Assembly: GCA_023052935.1 (NCBI GenBank)
Contig: CM041293.1
Location: forward strand, 174,087,600-174,151,599
DNA from: Piezodorus guildinii
Lineage: Eukaryota > Arthropoda > Insecta > Hemiptera > Pentatomidae
Length of the DNA: 64,000 nt
Reading direction: 5' to 3'
Below, piece after piece: positions 20,499-32,610 of this stretch. The stretch's first letter is position 1. Each line of letters opens with the position of its first letter. The translations under genes and the position numbers were made by a program. A model generated the notes under the pieces. The model did no database searches and was not told where the DNA came from. It was given only the letters and a program-made list of their open reading frames with translations.

Positions 20499-22360
20499 TC
20501 TGATTCCGAAAGCGATGAACTTGAATTAGAAATTTTAGTGGACGAATTGAGAGATCTTTATGAGGACATTGAAAATACTAGTGAACTAGGTTTTATTTGT
20601 ACTACAGATAAGTCTAAGAGAGCAATGTTTAAAGCACGCTTGTCGCGAATTGATGGCACTTTTGATAAGTTTTCTCAAGTATTTCGAGACATTCGATCTC
20701 TCGCTACACTGATAGAAGGCTACGACATCTCATTATATGCAAAAATGAAGAATGAGGCTCGTGAAGCTATTACGAATCCTTATCTTACGATGTTATAGAA
20801 CAACAAATATCTGTCAAGACAGATAATCCTTCCATGGGTTGTAATTCTGCCGGCTCCACCTCCGTTCTTCGACTACCGCCCACAATTACCAACAATTATT
20901 TGGAAAATTTCATTATTTAAAATTTGCAGTAAAGGGGGCTGCCACACAGGTCATTGCGTCTATAAAGATATAGGATGCTGAGTATCTGCATGCCTGGGAA
21001 ACCCTGTCAAAACGATATGCCAACAAGCGAACGCAGGCAACTACCTTTCTAATGAAAATTTTTAACTTTAACTTTTAACATCTCTTCAGAATCAAAATGT
21101 GACATCCCTGGAGACCTTTTCGAATGAGGTGTTAGAAAACATCTCTTCATTTCAGAATTTAAAATTACAGGATCCGCAGGTTTTATTCTTCTGATATATG
21201 GCCCTAACATTATTAGATGACCAATCCCGAGACCAATTTGAAACAATGTATTCTTCTTCTACCACAGTACCCATCTTCTTAATTTTCAGGACTTCATACA
21301 AGAACTTTGCATCAAACTACAGACCAAAAGTCTAACCACTAATCGCTCAATAGATACAGTAGCCCCAAACCCTAAACCTAAATACTCTCATGAATCAAGA
21401 CGTGTCTTTGTCTCAACTAGCTCTGATCATTCTACCGTTGAATGTTTTCATTGCCACGAAAACCATCGCATATATGAATGTTCACAATTCAGGACTTTAA
21501 GGCAACCGAAAGGATATGAGAAAGTCATGGGACTTAATAGATGTTTAAATTGTGTATCTTCTGGTCATTCCGCAAAACGCTGCCCCAGTCAAAATAGATG
21601 TCGTTCCTGTGGAAAGAAGCACCACACATTGTTACATTTTACTCAATCAAATCGTCACAATCAGGAACAGGTCGCTACTGGAAAAACACACATCCGTCGT
21701 TCTTCCCCTCATAGTCAGATTAGTTCAATAAGTCCTTCAGATCTCGTCGAAACTCAAAAAGATACTAAAAGATGATCCAACTAAGTCAAAAGATGTAATC
21801 CTTAGTTTATCAGAAAATAACGTGACAAATGTCCTATTAGGAACCACATGTGCCCGAATTAAGTATTGTCAAGGTTACTTACATCCTATAGGAATAGTTA
21901 TAGATAGTGGATCCAGAGATCTTTCATAACCACCCAGTGTGCGAACCGCCTACGATTACCCTAAATAAGAAATCCTCATCAGATCATCGGCTTTGCAAAT
22001 TTTCCAATTCGTGATGGAGAACAGCAAACCAAATGTTTATATGTCCGAGTAGGATGAATCAACCGCCATTGGAAACCACCGCCGTTTTAATATCTTCTAT
22101 AACGGATACATTACCGACACGCTGCTTATCGCCGAAAATTAAAGATATCTTCAAGAAATATGGCTTGGCTGATCCTGGCTTTCACGAACCAAATCCGATT
22201 GATTTCTTGCTCGGAGCGGATCTGATTCCTCTCATTTTTATTGGCGAAACCATCCTCATCTCTCTTGGGTTTCCGAATGGATTAATGACGTTTTATAGAT
22301 TAAAAAAATATAGATTTAACGTTCTTTTGGTTTATTATCTTTTGTTAAGAATTGAATAGT
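20499..22360 (+). pseudogene. BEL/Pao-type gag-protease relic (copy 2)
   Basis: Gag begins in an acidic stretch (ESDELELEILVDELRDLYED, from about 20508). It continues as the N-terminal helical gag domain (FKARLSRIDGTFDKF) to a frameshift near 20770. About 75 bp are missing near 20885 compared with copy 3. Two zinc knuckles follow: a CFHCHENHRIYEC-type one near 21450 and a C-x2-C-x4-H-x4-C one (CLNCVSSGHSAKRC) from 21547, with CRSCGKKHHTLLH after it. The protease region (about 21823-22200) has lost a base inside the DSGS block near 21912. No reverse transcriptase or integrase follows. Confidence 0.8.
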
Positions 22361-22416
22361 CTTATGTTTATATTTCTCCATTTGTAATTTTATTTGTTTT
22401 ATTTTGTCATTTATTA

Positions 22417-22824
22417 TGTGCAAGCGCTACAGTCAATTGTTTTATTCAATTTGAAACAGCTGTTAAGTGACCACTGGGCAGAGGGCATTCTGGGATTGTG
22501 TAAGAGGGAGTTAATGGAGTCACTCGCCAGTATAGACGGTGTTTAATTAAGTTGGTTGTCACATTTGTGTCTTATTGTTCTCAAATCGCACTTCATCGAG
22601 GAAAATCAAATGTCACAGAAAATAGTAGAAAATGGTCGCAAGGGAGTAGGAGTCGCTAAAGGAAAGAAGGAACATCGCAGACGAGAGGGGAAGGAAGTCA
22701 TCAGGGATAGAAAGAATCACCACCTTGCACATTATAAACAGTATTTTGTTTTATTTTAATTAATATAAGCTTATTCATGTTCTCTCTTTTATTATTTCAT
22801 TTACTTACCCTCAACAAGGTTACA
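22417..22824 (+). mobile_element. BEL/Pao LTR-like sequence (copy 2)
   Basis: 408 bp, TGTGCAAGCGC to AAGGTTACA, same position after protease as in copies 1 and 3. It differs from copy 1 mainly by small deletions near 22610. Confidence 0.5.
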
Positions 22825-22831
22825 CTGGTCG

Positions 22832-24260
22832 ACAGAATAGATAGATAGATAACTGTTTTTTTATTTTTTCTTTCAGCATGTTACAACCAAAATATAACAT
22901 GTAAAAAAACATTAATAGAACTATGGTCTTTTAGACCGTCTAGTCCGGAGCCGACCTGTTCAATTTTATAATTTATATAACAGTAACTATATTCATATAT
23001 GATACATACACAATAACAGTAAAATAATCTCACTCACTGATTCAACTATTTCATTATCAGGCTCAAAACAACAAAACAATAACAATAATAATAAACAATT
23101 ACATATATAAATATATTACAATTGTTAAATATAGTTAAACTCTTTTATAAGTTTATATCTATAGGGCCATGCTATTTTACGATATTTATACACAGCCATC
23201 CAGTTCTGTCCATTAAGATAGTTTATTACTTCATCGGTGTTTAGATAATTCTTTCCGAAACACCTTATTCTAATTTCAGATAAAATGGGACATGTGGAAA
23301 GGTATTTTCTACTTCTTTTCTATTACAAAGTGAACACATCACATTGTCATTTGACCAAAATCTATTATAGTTGAGGTATACCAATTCACATCTAACTTTA
23401 AATATCCATTTCGCCCCATTAAAACTTAATTTGGTATCAAACAAATATTGCGTCCCATTATCATGATCTAAGTTTTTATATACAAACATTTTCTCTGAGA
23501 CTATAGCCCTTTGTAATAATTTTGATCTATAAATACCTATCAGTGATTGTCTAAATTGCTGTAAGATTAGAGCCCAGTTATATTTGTTTTCAAGTTGAAT
23601 GTCTATTGAAATATTATGTTTTTCGGCCAGTTCTCTTACATCTTTAATCCAGAAAATATTTTGTTTGATGACTTCCTCATTTATGAAATGTGGCAGTCTA
23701 TTATTTGGTAGATTTTTAACTTTTAAAATGTAGTTATTTTGAATTTTTAAAGTTTCCATGAACATTGGGACTATTTTTGTTTTGATGTGCAGCAGGTATG
23801 ACGGTGTGGCTTGTGGGAGGCTAAATAATTTTTTAATAAAATAATATAAAAGTTTTTCAGTTTCTATATATTCCTTACTTCTCCATGCCTGAGCTCCATA
23901 TCTATGAATGATTTAAAAACGGCATTAAATACTTCAAGTTTTGATTTATAGGGTATACTGTTGTTAAATAGAAAATTTTTCCATATGGAGTTGATTGCCA
24001 TTTTTGCTTTTGATAACGTCTGCTGTAGATGTTTTTTTAAGGATAGTGTGGGTGTAAGGATAAATACCCAGGTATTTATATTCATTTACTACCTCTATTG
24101 CTTGGTTATTGAAAAACCATTTTTCATTTCGCCCACGTTTACCTCCTCCATTTCTGAAAATTAATATTTTAGACTTATTTAAATTGATCTCTAAATTCCA
24201 CATTTGGCAATATTTTCCATATCATTTATCATTAGCTGTAATGTTTTAGGGTCAGTTGCT
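22832..24260 (-). pseudogene. Non-LTR retrotransposon, RT C-terminal part (copy 2)
   Basis: Counterpart of 4922-6258 but reaching further 5'. Reading minus, it starts at a TLVATDP stretch near 24260, then INLNKSKILIF, NEYKYLGI, and so on to the terminal knuckle. Frameshifts lie near 24060 and 23905, and about 13 bp are lost at 23296, which removes the HFLATC end of the knuckle. The base string before TLVATDP reads YSVD where the family's catalytic YADD is expected, and sequence further 5' is unrelated. Confidence 0.75.
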
Positions 24261-24439
24261 ACCAATGTGATATCGACAGAATAATTCGGCGACTCATAAT
24301 AACGAACGGGTTGAGGCTGCGAGCAAACGCGTTAGTCGTCCCTCTAACCCAACAATTATATAATGCAGTATGAAATAATGTGAAACATTATAAGTTTAAA
24401 AAATATACCCTAAGTGATAGGGTTATCCGCCCTAACATT

Positions 24440-24955
24440 ATTTTTCAATTTCTTAGACAACAAATTTTTTTATAATGTTGCATTAAAAAATACACACAAC
24501 CCTTCTATTAACAACTCCTATATTTCAATAACCATTTTAGTAATTTAATAATTTTCATCTCGCTCAATAAACTGATCAATTATCACTTTGTAAGGTATCC
24601 ACACCAGAGGTCACTTCTCAGCCAGGAAATAGAGATGGGGTCAAAGCGGTCTCCTCTTTCTCTCACAAAATAAGCCTTCTCTCACTCCCTCCACAGTTTT
24701 GGGCCATTATTATTGTTTATCCATCAAGAGTAGTTATAAATCTTTACAATTATCATTTTACTATCTCAGTGTAACTCATCTCTTTCACTCGGACAATGAT
24801 ACATGACACATGACATGCTCTCAAGTGGGTAAGCCTTCAGTTTGTTTGTGATAGCTAAAGTTGGGCTAACGAAAATATTGTTTATGCTACAGCATTAAGA
24901 GATTGATATTGTTTGTTAGTGATTCTGTCGTAATTAATTAATGATATATATATTA
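24440..24955. repeat. Unit module M (copy 2, first)
   Basis: About 490 bp, from ACAAATTTTTTTATAATG to TAATTAATTAATGATATAT. It is repeated at 31434, 50436 and 56045 and truncated at 6246. It includes a GC-richer CTCACTCCCTCCACAGTTTT block. No coding signal was seen, and its origin is unknown. Confidence 0.65.
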
Positions 24956-24964
24956 TTATTATTT

Positions 24965-27900
24965 CACGGCGCTACAACCCGGTCACGGGTTTGGCCTCCT
25001 CCAACCGCCTCCTCCAATCATCACGGTCTTGAGCCGATGCCATCCAGCTTCTAACTCCCAGCAACATGCGAGCGTCCGCCGCCACACCATCCGACCATCT
25101 CAACCTTGGTCTTCCTCTTCTTCTTATCCATGGATCGGCTGAGTGAGCAATATTTTGGGCATTTCTCCATTTTCCATCCTGGCAATATGCCCTGCATATC
25201 TTAGGCGTCTTAACTTCATAGCCGGACCACATCACCTTCTCCAAAAGCATTGTAGAGGTCCTGATTTGTGCGCCGCTTCCACTCCTCTCCAACTTTCACT
25301 CCTCCAAAAATACGGCGGAGAACTTTTCTTTCAAAAATTAGGAGTTCCTTCTCGGTCGCCTTTGAAGTCGCCCAACACTCTGATCCATAGAGCAGTACAG
25401 GGACGCACCCCAATGTCTTATCAGAGGTGGACTTGGTCTGTCTGAGAGATCGCTTGGTTAGCTGCTTGCCTAACCCAAAGTAGCATTTGTTGGCTGCAGT
25501 TATTCTTCTCCTTATCTCAATATCGGGGTTATTATCTTGGGTGACCTGATCCCAGTATGTGAACTCTGAGACCTTCTCAAACTTATGAACCCCGATAGTG
25601 ACTGTCTCACCTAGCATTGGGATTTCTTCTGCTACCATTATATTTTGTTTTGGACTCATTAACGTTCAGTCCAAGTCTGCTGGCAGGACCCATCAAAGCC
25701 AGAAAGGCATCAGTCACGGACTGTAGAGAGCGTCCACAATGTCGATGTCGTTGCGTAAGCGAACAGCTGGACAAGTCGGGTAAATATATTCCTTCTCTTT
25801 CGCGTAGCCAGCATCTCTTACGGCCTTCTCAAGTGCTAGATTAAACAGCAAACAGGCTAGTGCATCCCCTTGTCGGAGTCCTTTACCTGCACGAAATTCC
25901 TTGGACCTGTCACCATTTACTCTTACCATACATCTCACCTCCTTCATGGTAAGCTTTATCAAGCGTATAAGTTTCTCAGGTATATTAAATTCTCTAAGGG
26001 CAATGTACAGCTCTTCTCGTATTATGCTGTCATACGCTGCTTTTGAAATCTATGAAAAGATGGTGAGTTTTGGTTTTATACTCATGGCCTCTTTCAAGAA
26101 TTGTTCGCACACAGAACATGTGGTCTGAGGTGGATCTTCCTTTCCTGAATCCACTCTGGTAGGGACCAAGTTCGCGCTCAGCAAATGGTAAGGAGCGTCT
26201 AAAAAGAATATTAGATGGTATTTTATAGGCACAGGATAGTAGTGAGATGCCTCGATAATTGCTGCAAAGTAATCTATCACCCTTTTTATGTATAGGGCAG
26301 ATAACTGATCTGTTCCAATCGGAGGGCATCACCTCATTGTCCATATCACAAGGAGAAGATCTTGTAATGCTTGTTGAGCTCATTTCCACCGTATTTCAAG
26401 AGTTCAGCAGGGAGTGCGTCAATGCCAGGGGTTTTGTTATTTTTCAGTTTGCTGATGGCATCTATAACCTCTTCTTATCAGGAGGGTTCAATGTCTAACC
26501 CTTGTTCTCCCACTTGTATTTGTTGATTTCATCTGTCTCTTGTTTGTCTAATTCATCATGATGAGTCTCCTTCTCTTGGATTGAGAAGGTCATTGAATAA
26601 TCCCTCCATTCGTCAAAGAACTTCAGACTTGTTGGTCAACAAGTTTCCATGTTTATCCTTAAAGACATCACTTTTATAAGTATTGCTTTCTTCCTTATTG
26701 ACCAATCTGAAGAAATCCCTACTTTCTTTGCTGTTCATGGAGCATTTCAATTTTTTTTCAGTTCCTCGCTCTCTTTCTGTCGTTTTCTTCTTCCGGTGTA
26801 AATGCTTCTCTTACTTTCTTCTCTGTCGATATTCATCAACAGACTCCTTGTGGTTGCCCTAATCATTCCTTGGTACGCACTGTTTTTCGGTTCGTGGCTA
26901 TACTGCATTCTTCATCGAACCAGGGTGACTTGGTTCCTTCTCTATGGCCTAGTACTTCATCAGCTGTTTCCATTATCGCTCCGTACAGTGCGACCAGAAC
27001 TTTTCAATGTCCAGCTCAGCATCGCTGCTTCTCTGGCGCACTTTAATGTCAAGTGCTTCAGTGTATTTATGCTGGAATTTGCGGGGGTCTTTCAGTTTTT
27101 TTAGATTAAACCGTCGGGGCTTCTCGGCAGCTTTAATTTCCTCACTGAGCAGATCTTCGCCGTCTACATGTGCTATGCTCAAGTAGTGGTCCGAATCGAC
27201 ATTTGCTCCTCTGAATGTTCTAACATTTCTCAGATTGCTTCTATGGCGTCTACCTATCAAAATATGGATCGATCTGATTGGACAACTGACCGGTCCGGTG
27301 ACGTCCATGTGCCCTTGTGTATATTCTTGTGAGGATACAGTGTACTTCCTACCACGAGATTCCTGGATTCAGCGAAGTTAATGAGCCTTGTCCATTGTCG
27401 TTGGTTGCGTCATGAAGGCTATGTTTTCCTATGATTCGCTGGTATATTGCTTTTTTCCCAACTTTGCATTGAAATCTCCAGCGATTACTTTCATGTCATA
27501 CTAGGGCAGGCATCCAGAGTCTTTCCAAAAGTTCATAGAAAGTATCCTTTTCTTCTTCCATTTGACACTCTGTAGGGGATGTACACTTAACAAACTGTAG
27601 TTTATTAAAACTTTCTCGCATTCTTAAGAGACAAATTCGCGGACTCTCATGGTTTAAATCAATTATATCTGCCTATTACTTTCCCCTCACAACAAATCCT
27701 GTGCCGAATTCATGGCGACTCTCATGACAGCTGTAGTAGATGGAGTGGTGCCTTTTTTCAAGAATTCCTTGACAGTCCATCTGATCTCCTGGACAGGCCT
27801 TGTCAATCTTATACCTGTCAATTGTTCTAGTAGCAACTTTAATGCTCCGGGTCTTATATAGAGACAATGCATTCCAGTATCCAAAGTTGAAAATCCTATG

Positions 27901-28235
27901 GGGGGTGCCGGGTTCGGTTTACCTTTAAGACTGATCAGATCGAGGCTGGTGTAGGTTTCACGATAAATTACTATTTCAGGTAGTGGGGCTATCCACCCTC
28001 TCTCCGTACCCTAGTCTGCTGACGGGGGGCTGCCATCTCAATGCATGCAGACCTACTCCCCATCCGGGGCGGCTTCCTAGGGAAGGTGGCCCTAGGGTGT
28101 ATACTGTATGTGACCTTGTGTGTAGAGGTGCTGGGATTTAGTTTAATATGTGTGAGTGTCAGTGTACTGTTACCCCAACCACGGGAGGACCAGTGGCTGA
28201 CTGCCGGTACAATGAGCGACCCATCGCCACTTCCC
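24965..28235 (-). pseudogene. RTE-like non-LTR retrotransposon, near full length but decayed
   Basis: About 3.27 kb on the minus strand. The 5' region (28235-27900) is GC-rich. An endonuclease-type block with NVRTFRGANVDSDHYL is near 27230-27170. RT boxes follow: NYRGISLLSCAYK (about 26260), GFRKGRSTSDHMF (about 26140) and RQGDALACLLFNLALEK (about 25885). The palm box reads RNDID where YADDID is usual (about 25750). The C-terminal region LLYGSECWATSK runs into the end with RRRGRPRLRWSDG and stops near 24972. Several frameshifts and stops. It sits inside the AT tract between module M and the Helitron-like end, and TAATGAT-type sequence on both sides suggests a target duplication. Confidence 0.8.
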
Positions 28236-28303
28236 TACGCCTATAATGATTATATATTATATATTTATAATTATATATATATATATTATATATATATATA
28301 TAT

Positions 28304-28515
28304 TATTTTAAGGAATAAATTATAATAAATTTTTAAAATTAATGTTTGGTGTTTTGTTATTTTTTATATTCCCTTATCGTTCACAGAGCTCAATGCCTCT
28401 TTCACTCATATACCACTTCCTTACACACTTACAATAAGTTAGTTATTTTTTTTCTACACTAGAAATTTCCTATATTATCATTTATATGGCAAAAGAAGTT
28501 TGCCTGGTCAGCTAG
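28304..28515 (+). mobile_element. Helitron-like 3' end (copy 2, first)
   Basis: Same segment as 6543-6754. The hairpin has lost one G (AAGAAGTTTGCC). It ends CTAG before T. Confidence 0.55.
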
Positions 28516-28911
28516 TATTATATAAATAATTGATTTATGTTAGGTATGGTTATCATTTTTGGAAACATGCTCTTTGCCTGCCATATTCTAACCTAATTGA
28601 CAAATATTAACTCTCCTATTCATGGAACTTGTTTTAGTCTTAGCCAACTTTTGTTATTAAATTATTTTTATTAATTATGAGGCAGGGATAAAAGGATGTA
28701 GCAATTTATAACTGAACCTTAGGACTACTTAAAACTTTTATAAATGTGAAAATCAACAATTATAGCCAATTGAAAGGAAGAAATAAAATAAGAAAACTGG
28801 ATTAAAAATAAGTACAAAATTTATTTTGAAACCATGCATTATAACTTAAGTAAAAAACATAATAAAATATTATATTACAAATAAATTTAGTGATAACAAT
28901 ATAAAATAACT

Positions 28912-29120
28912 TATTCCTTTCTTTTTTTTCGGACAGGGACTTATTAACATCAATTTGACAAGATCAGCAATAGTTGAATCGGTTGTAAAAAGAGATGGTT
29001 TCAGCTAGTCTAATAACAAGTCGAGTCTTGCACCTATCCATTGAGACTTTAGGTATCTTGGAAAATCCTTCCATATTCCTGTCTCAGAATAAATTCTTTA
29101 TTTAAATCAGTATTTCCTTC
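28912..29120 (-). pseudogene. Orphan copy of last exon (copy 2), broken
   Basis: Homologous to 51531-51782. Single-base insertions near 28937 and 28982 and a deletion near 29025 break the frame. The acceptor (poly-T then CAG) remains at 29121-29123. A Jockey-like element begins about 55 bp to its right, at the same site as in copy 3. Confidence 0.7.
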
Positions 29121-29177
29121 CTGAAAAAAAAAAAAAAAAAAAAACAAGCAAAAAATAATTAATTTAGAGATTTTAAG

Positions 29178-31433
29178 AAAATTTAAATTTTAAGAAAAAA
29201 AGTTGATTTATATTTAATGCATTAATTAACATCTTTACTCGTTCTATAGTATTTGAATCAATTAATCTTTTTGGCGTGGTGATTAAACCGCGATTGGCAT
29301 TCGGAAACCGAGTCTGCTTCTTTTTGGCACTGTGGCAGGACCGGTGGAAGACTGTCCTATGCATCAAGTCAGTCCTCAATGTGAGGATGAAGAATCGGAA
29401 AACGCAGGAGTACGGACGAAAACGGTTTTTTCAACCCAAAGAAAGTAGTAAGAGAGTTGACCTCGGCTGGAAGCGAGAGTGTAATAAAATGTTTCTAACC
29501 GTTTCGAAGTCTTAAATTTCCGCACAACCGAAGTAGATTATAGTATTCCTGGTACCAGCTTCTCAAATAGTAATTCATCTATTTAGAAAACTACAAACGC
29601 CTCCTATTGTGATCGGTAATGATTCTCACCTCTTGAGCTATTAAATGAATTCAAGAGAAACTCCGTGGAAAAAATATTTTTTAAGACCCTAGCGCTGATT
29701 TGGGATTCAGAATTTTTCCTGAGAACCCGGGGGAACACGAAAAAAAAATCGTATTACTTCTGGAAAATAGCAATTCGACTACCACACCCTTTTCACAAAA
29801 GGTTTTATAAAAATAACTAAAAAATTCCTATTATTGATGTGGGCATGATTGAGAATATAAATTTAATATAAAAAATGCATTCAGAGAATGTCAAAGGAAA
29901 TAATGGACATAAGGCGGCTTGAAAAACCTCAGATGATGGTTCAAAGTATAAAATTTACCCCTGTCCAAATTTAACAACAAGGCTGAACGAAAATTGAAGA
30001 TTTAGAGAAAAAAAGCGTTTAAAAAAAGGGGATTTTCACTGTCGTTGTTTTTAAAAAGAGGATAGAGGAACCCACAGGTACAGGTGTAAGGTTTTGGTAC
30101 ACTAAAAACCACTGTGGAGAAAATTGTCTGTGTCCTTTGGGTTCGGGCCCTTAATGACATTTTACAGGTCAAGGCAGAAAATCCTGGTGTAAAAATTGTA
30201 AAGGGGGCCCGCATGTAGCTTTTATAGGCTTTGGAGAAGGGGTTTAGAAATAGAAACGAAAAAAAATCAAAAAAGAACTAACCAGTCGTTACATCAGCAC
30301 AAAAAACCCCTCAACTATGAAAAAATTCAACCAAATACAGGACCTATGCCAACACGATTGCAAAAAAAAACCCAAAAAAGCACCATTGGATGGAGAAGCT
30401 CCAAAACATGATGGTTGGATTTTTTTGAATAAATCACACAACAATAAAAACGTCATCACTTGGTTACTTAAATGATAAAATAAATTCTGTTCTGAATTAA
30501 AACAGGGACTTGAAAAAAAATGGGAAAGAAGTTGAAACCCTCATTGCATAAACTCAACCCGCGGTAGTCATCATCCCCGTCAAGGTGTGAACCCCACATT
30601 TTCCCATCAGGTTTTTCGTTGGTTCAAGATAATCGAAGATTCATATGGAGGGTTTCCCATGGCCTTACGTGTTTGGCTTGATGGAGGGGTTTTGTTCACA
30701 ATAAATATAATTGAAGAGAATTCCCCTTTAGTGTCTGTTCAGGTGCGCTTCAGAGCCTACACGAATAACGCACTGTACCGTCGCCCAAATAGTTCCCTTT
30801 AAGAGTTCAAAAGGGCTATGTTAGAATGTTCCAAAAAAACGAAACCCTTGGGTAACGGAGACCTAAACGCCGAATAAATTTTGGAAAAAATACAAGGAAT
30901 AATAAAAAGGTGGGAAATTTATTTCAATCACGCTTCTCCGTGATTTTCCCCAATAGTCACACATTCATCCCTGAGCCCAAATTTGCGATTACATTTTACC
31001 ATTGCCTTTTTTAAAGACAACCCCCATGGGTCGTGAATGTACTACGCCCTTTATTTTGTGGGCATCTGGATCACAGGCCGTTCTATACCACATTTCGGAA
31101 AACAAAGCAATCAAATACAAAGTCCTACAAAATACGATTAAAAATGTGGGTGGGCTTATACCTTTTCCCGATATGTCACGTTTCAAGAAAACAAAACTTA
31201 CAATCAAAAGGAAGATATTGATGCCCAAATTTATTTTTCCAAGTAATTCTAAGTTCAAAACGAACGTGATTCCAAAATTTGTCCTACCACCTTCCCAAAT
31301 TCCCTGTACCACCAGAACTATTTTACGGTTGATATCGTTGCGAAACAAAAAGAAAAAAAAGAAAGGTACCGCACCAGAGGGCGAAAAACAAAGAAAGTAT
31401 TGAATGTCTTACTGTACAGATTGTAACCTTATC
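29178..31433 (+). pseudogene. Jockey-like LINE, degraded and 3'-truncated (copy 2)
   Basis: Collinear with 51838-54121 of the better copy: 5' region, ORF1 with zinc knuckles (about 30090-30230), then endonuclease up to the point matching 54121, where it jumps to module M. The RT domain is absent. Differences from copy 3 are unusually many and dominated by single-base insertions and deletions that lengthen or shorten runs (for example CCC, GGGG, TTTT, AAAAAA), so no frame survives. Confidence 0.8.
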
Positions 31434-31921
31434 AGCAAATTTTTTTATAATGTTGCATTATAAAATAGACACAACCCTTCTATTAACAACTCCTATATTT
31501 CAATAGTCTTTTTAGTAATTTAATAATTTTTCATCTCGCTCAATAACTGAAAAATTATCACTTTGTAAGTTATCCCCACCAGAGGTCACTTTTCAGCCAG
31601 GTAATAGCAGGGAATAGAGATGGGGTCAAAGCCAGTCTCCTCTTTCTCTCACACAATAAGCCTTCTCTCACTCCCTCCACAGTTTTGGGCCATTATTATT
31701 GGTTTCCATCAAGAGTAGTTATAATCTTTACAATTATCATTTTACTATCTCAGTGTAACTCATCTTTTTCACTCGGACAATGATACATGGCATGCTCTCG
31801 AGTGGGTAAGCCATCCAGTTTGTTTGTGTTAGCTAAAGTTGGGCTAACGAAAATATTGTTCATGCTACAGCATTAAGAGATTGATATTGTTTGTTAGTGA
31901 TTCTGTCGTAACTAATTAATG

Positions 31922-31925
<4 letters not shown>
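31434..31925. repeat. Unit module M (copy 2, second)
   Basis: Begins at CAAATTTTTTTATAATG, directly joined to the truncated LINE. Same sequence as 56045-56530. It is followed by an (AT)n tract to 32000. Confidence 0.65.
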
Positions 31926-32000
<75 letters not shown>

Positions 32001-32001
<1 letters not shown>

Positions 32002-32214
32002 ATTTTAAGGAATAAATTATAATAAATTTGAAAAAAATTAATGTTTAGTGTTTTTTTTATTTTTATATTCCCTTATCATTCACAGCGCTCAATGCCTCTT
32101 TCACTCATATACCACTTCCTTACACACTTAAAATTAGTTGGTTGTTTTTTTTTCAACACTAGAAATTTCTTATATATAATTTATATGGCAAAACAAGGTT
32201 TGCCGGTCAGCTAG
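32001..32214 (+). mobile_element. Helitron-like 3' end (copy 2, second)
   Basis: Hairpin GGCAAA - ACAAGG - TTTGCC, then GGTCAG and CTAG before T. Confidence 0.6.
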
Positions 32215-32610
32215 TATTATATAAATAATTGATTTATATTAGGTATGATTATCATTTTTGAAACATGCTCTTTGCCTGCCATATTCTAACCTAATTGACA
32301 AATATTAACTCTCCTATTCAGGGAACTTGTTTCTAGTCTTAGCCAACTTTTGTTATTAAATTATTTTTATTAATTATGAGGCAGGGGTAACAGGATGTAG
32401 CAATTTATAACTGAACCTTAGGACTACTTAAAACTTTTATAAATGTGAAAATCAACAATTATAACCAATTGAAAGGAAGAAATAAAATAAGAAAACTGGA
32501 TTAAAAATATGTACAGAATTTATTTCGAAATCATGCATTATAACATAATTAAAAAACATAAAAAAATATTATATAAACAAATGAATTTAATCATAACAAT
32601 ATAAAATAAC

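Noticed and set aside
26802..27104. 100-codon hydrophobic plus-strand frame
   Set aside because: Shadow of the RTE-like endonuclease region on the minus strand.
27900..28230. GC-rich stretch as a CpG-island promoter of a host gene
   Set aside because: It is the 5' end of the minus-strand RTE-like element and is absent at the same position in copies 1 and 3.
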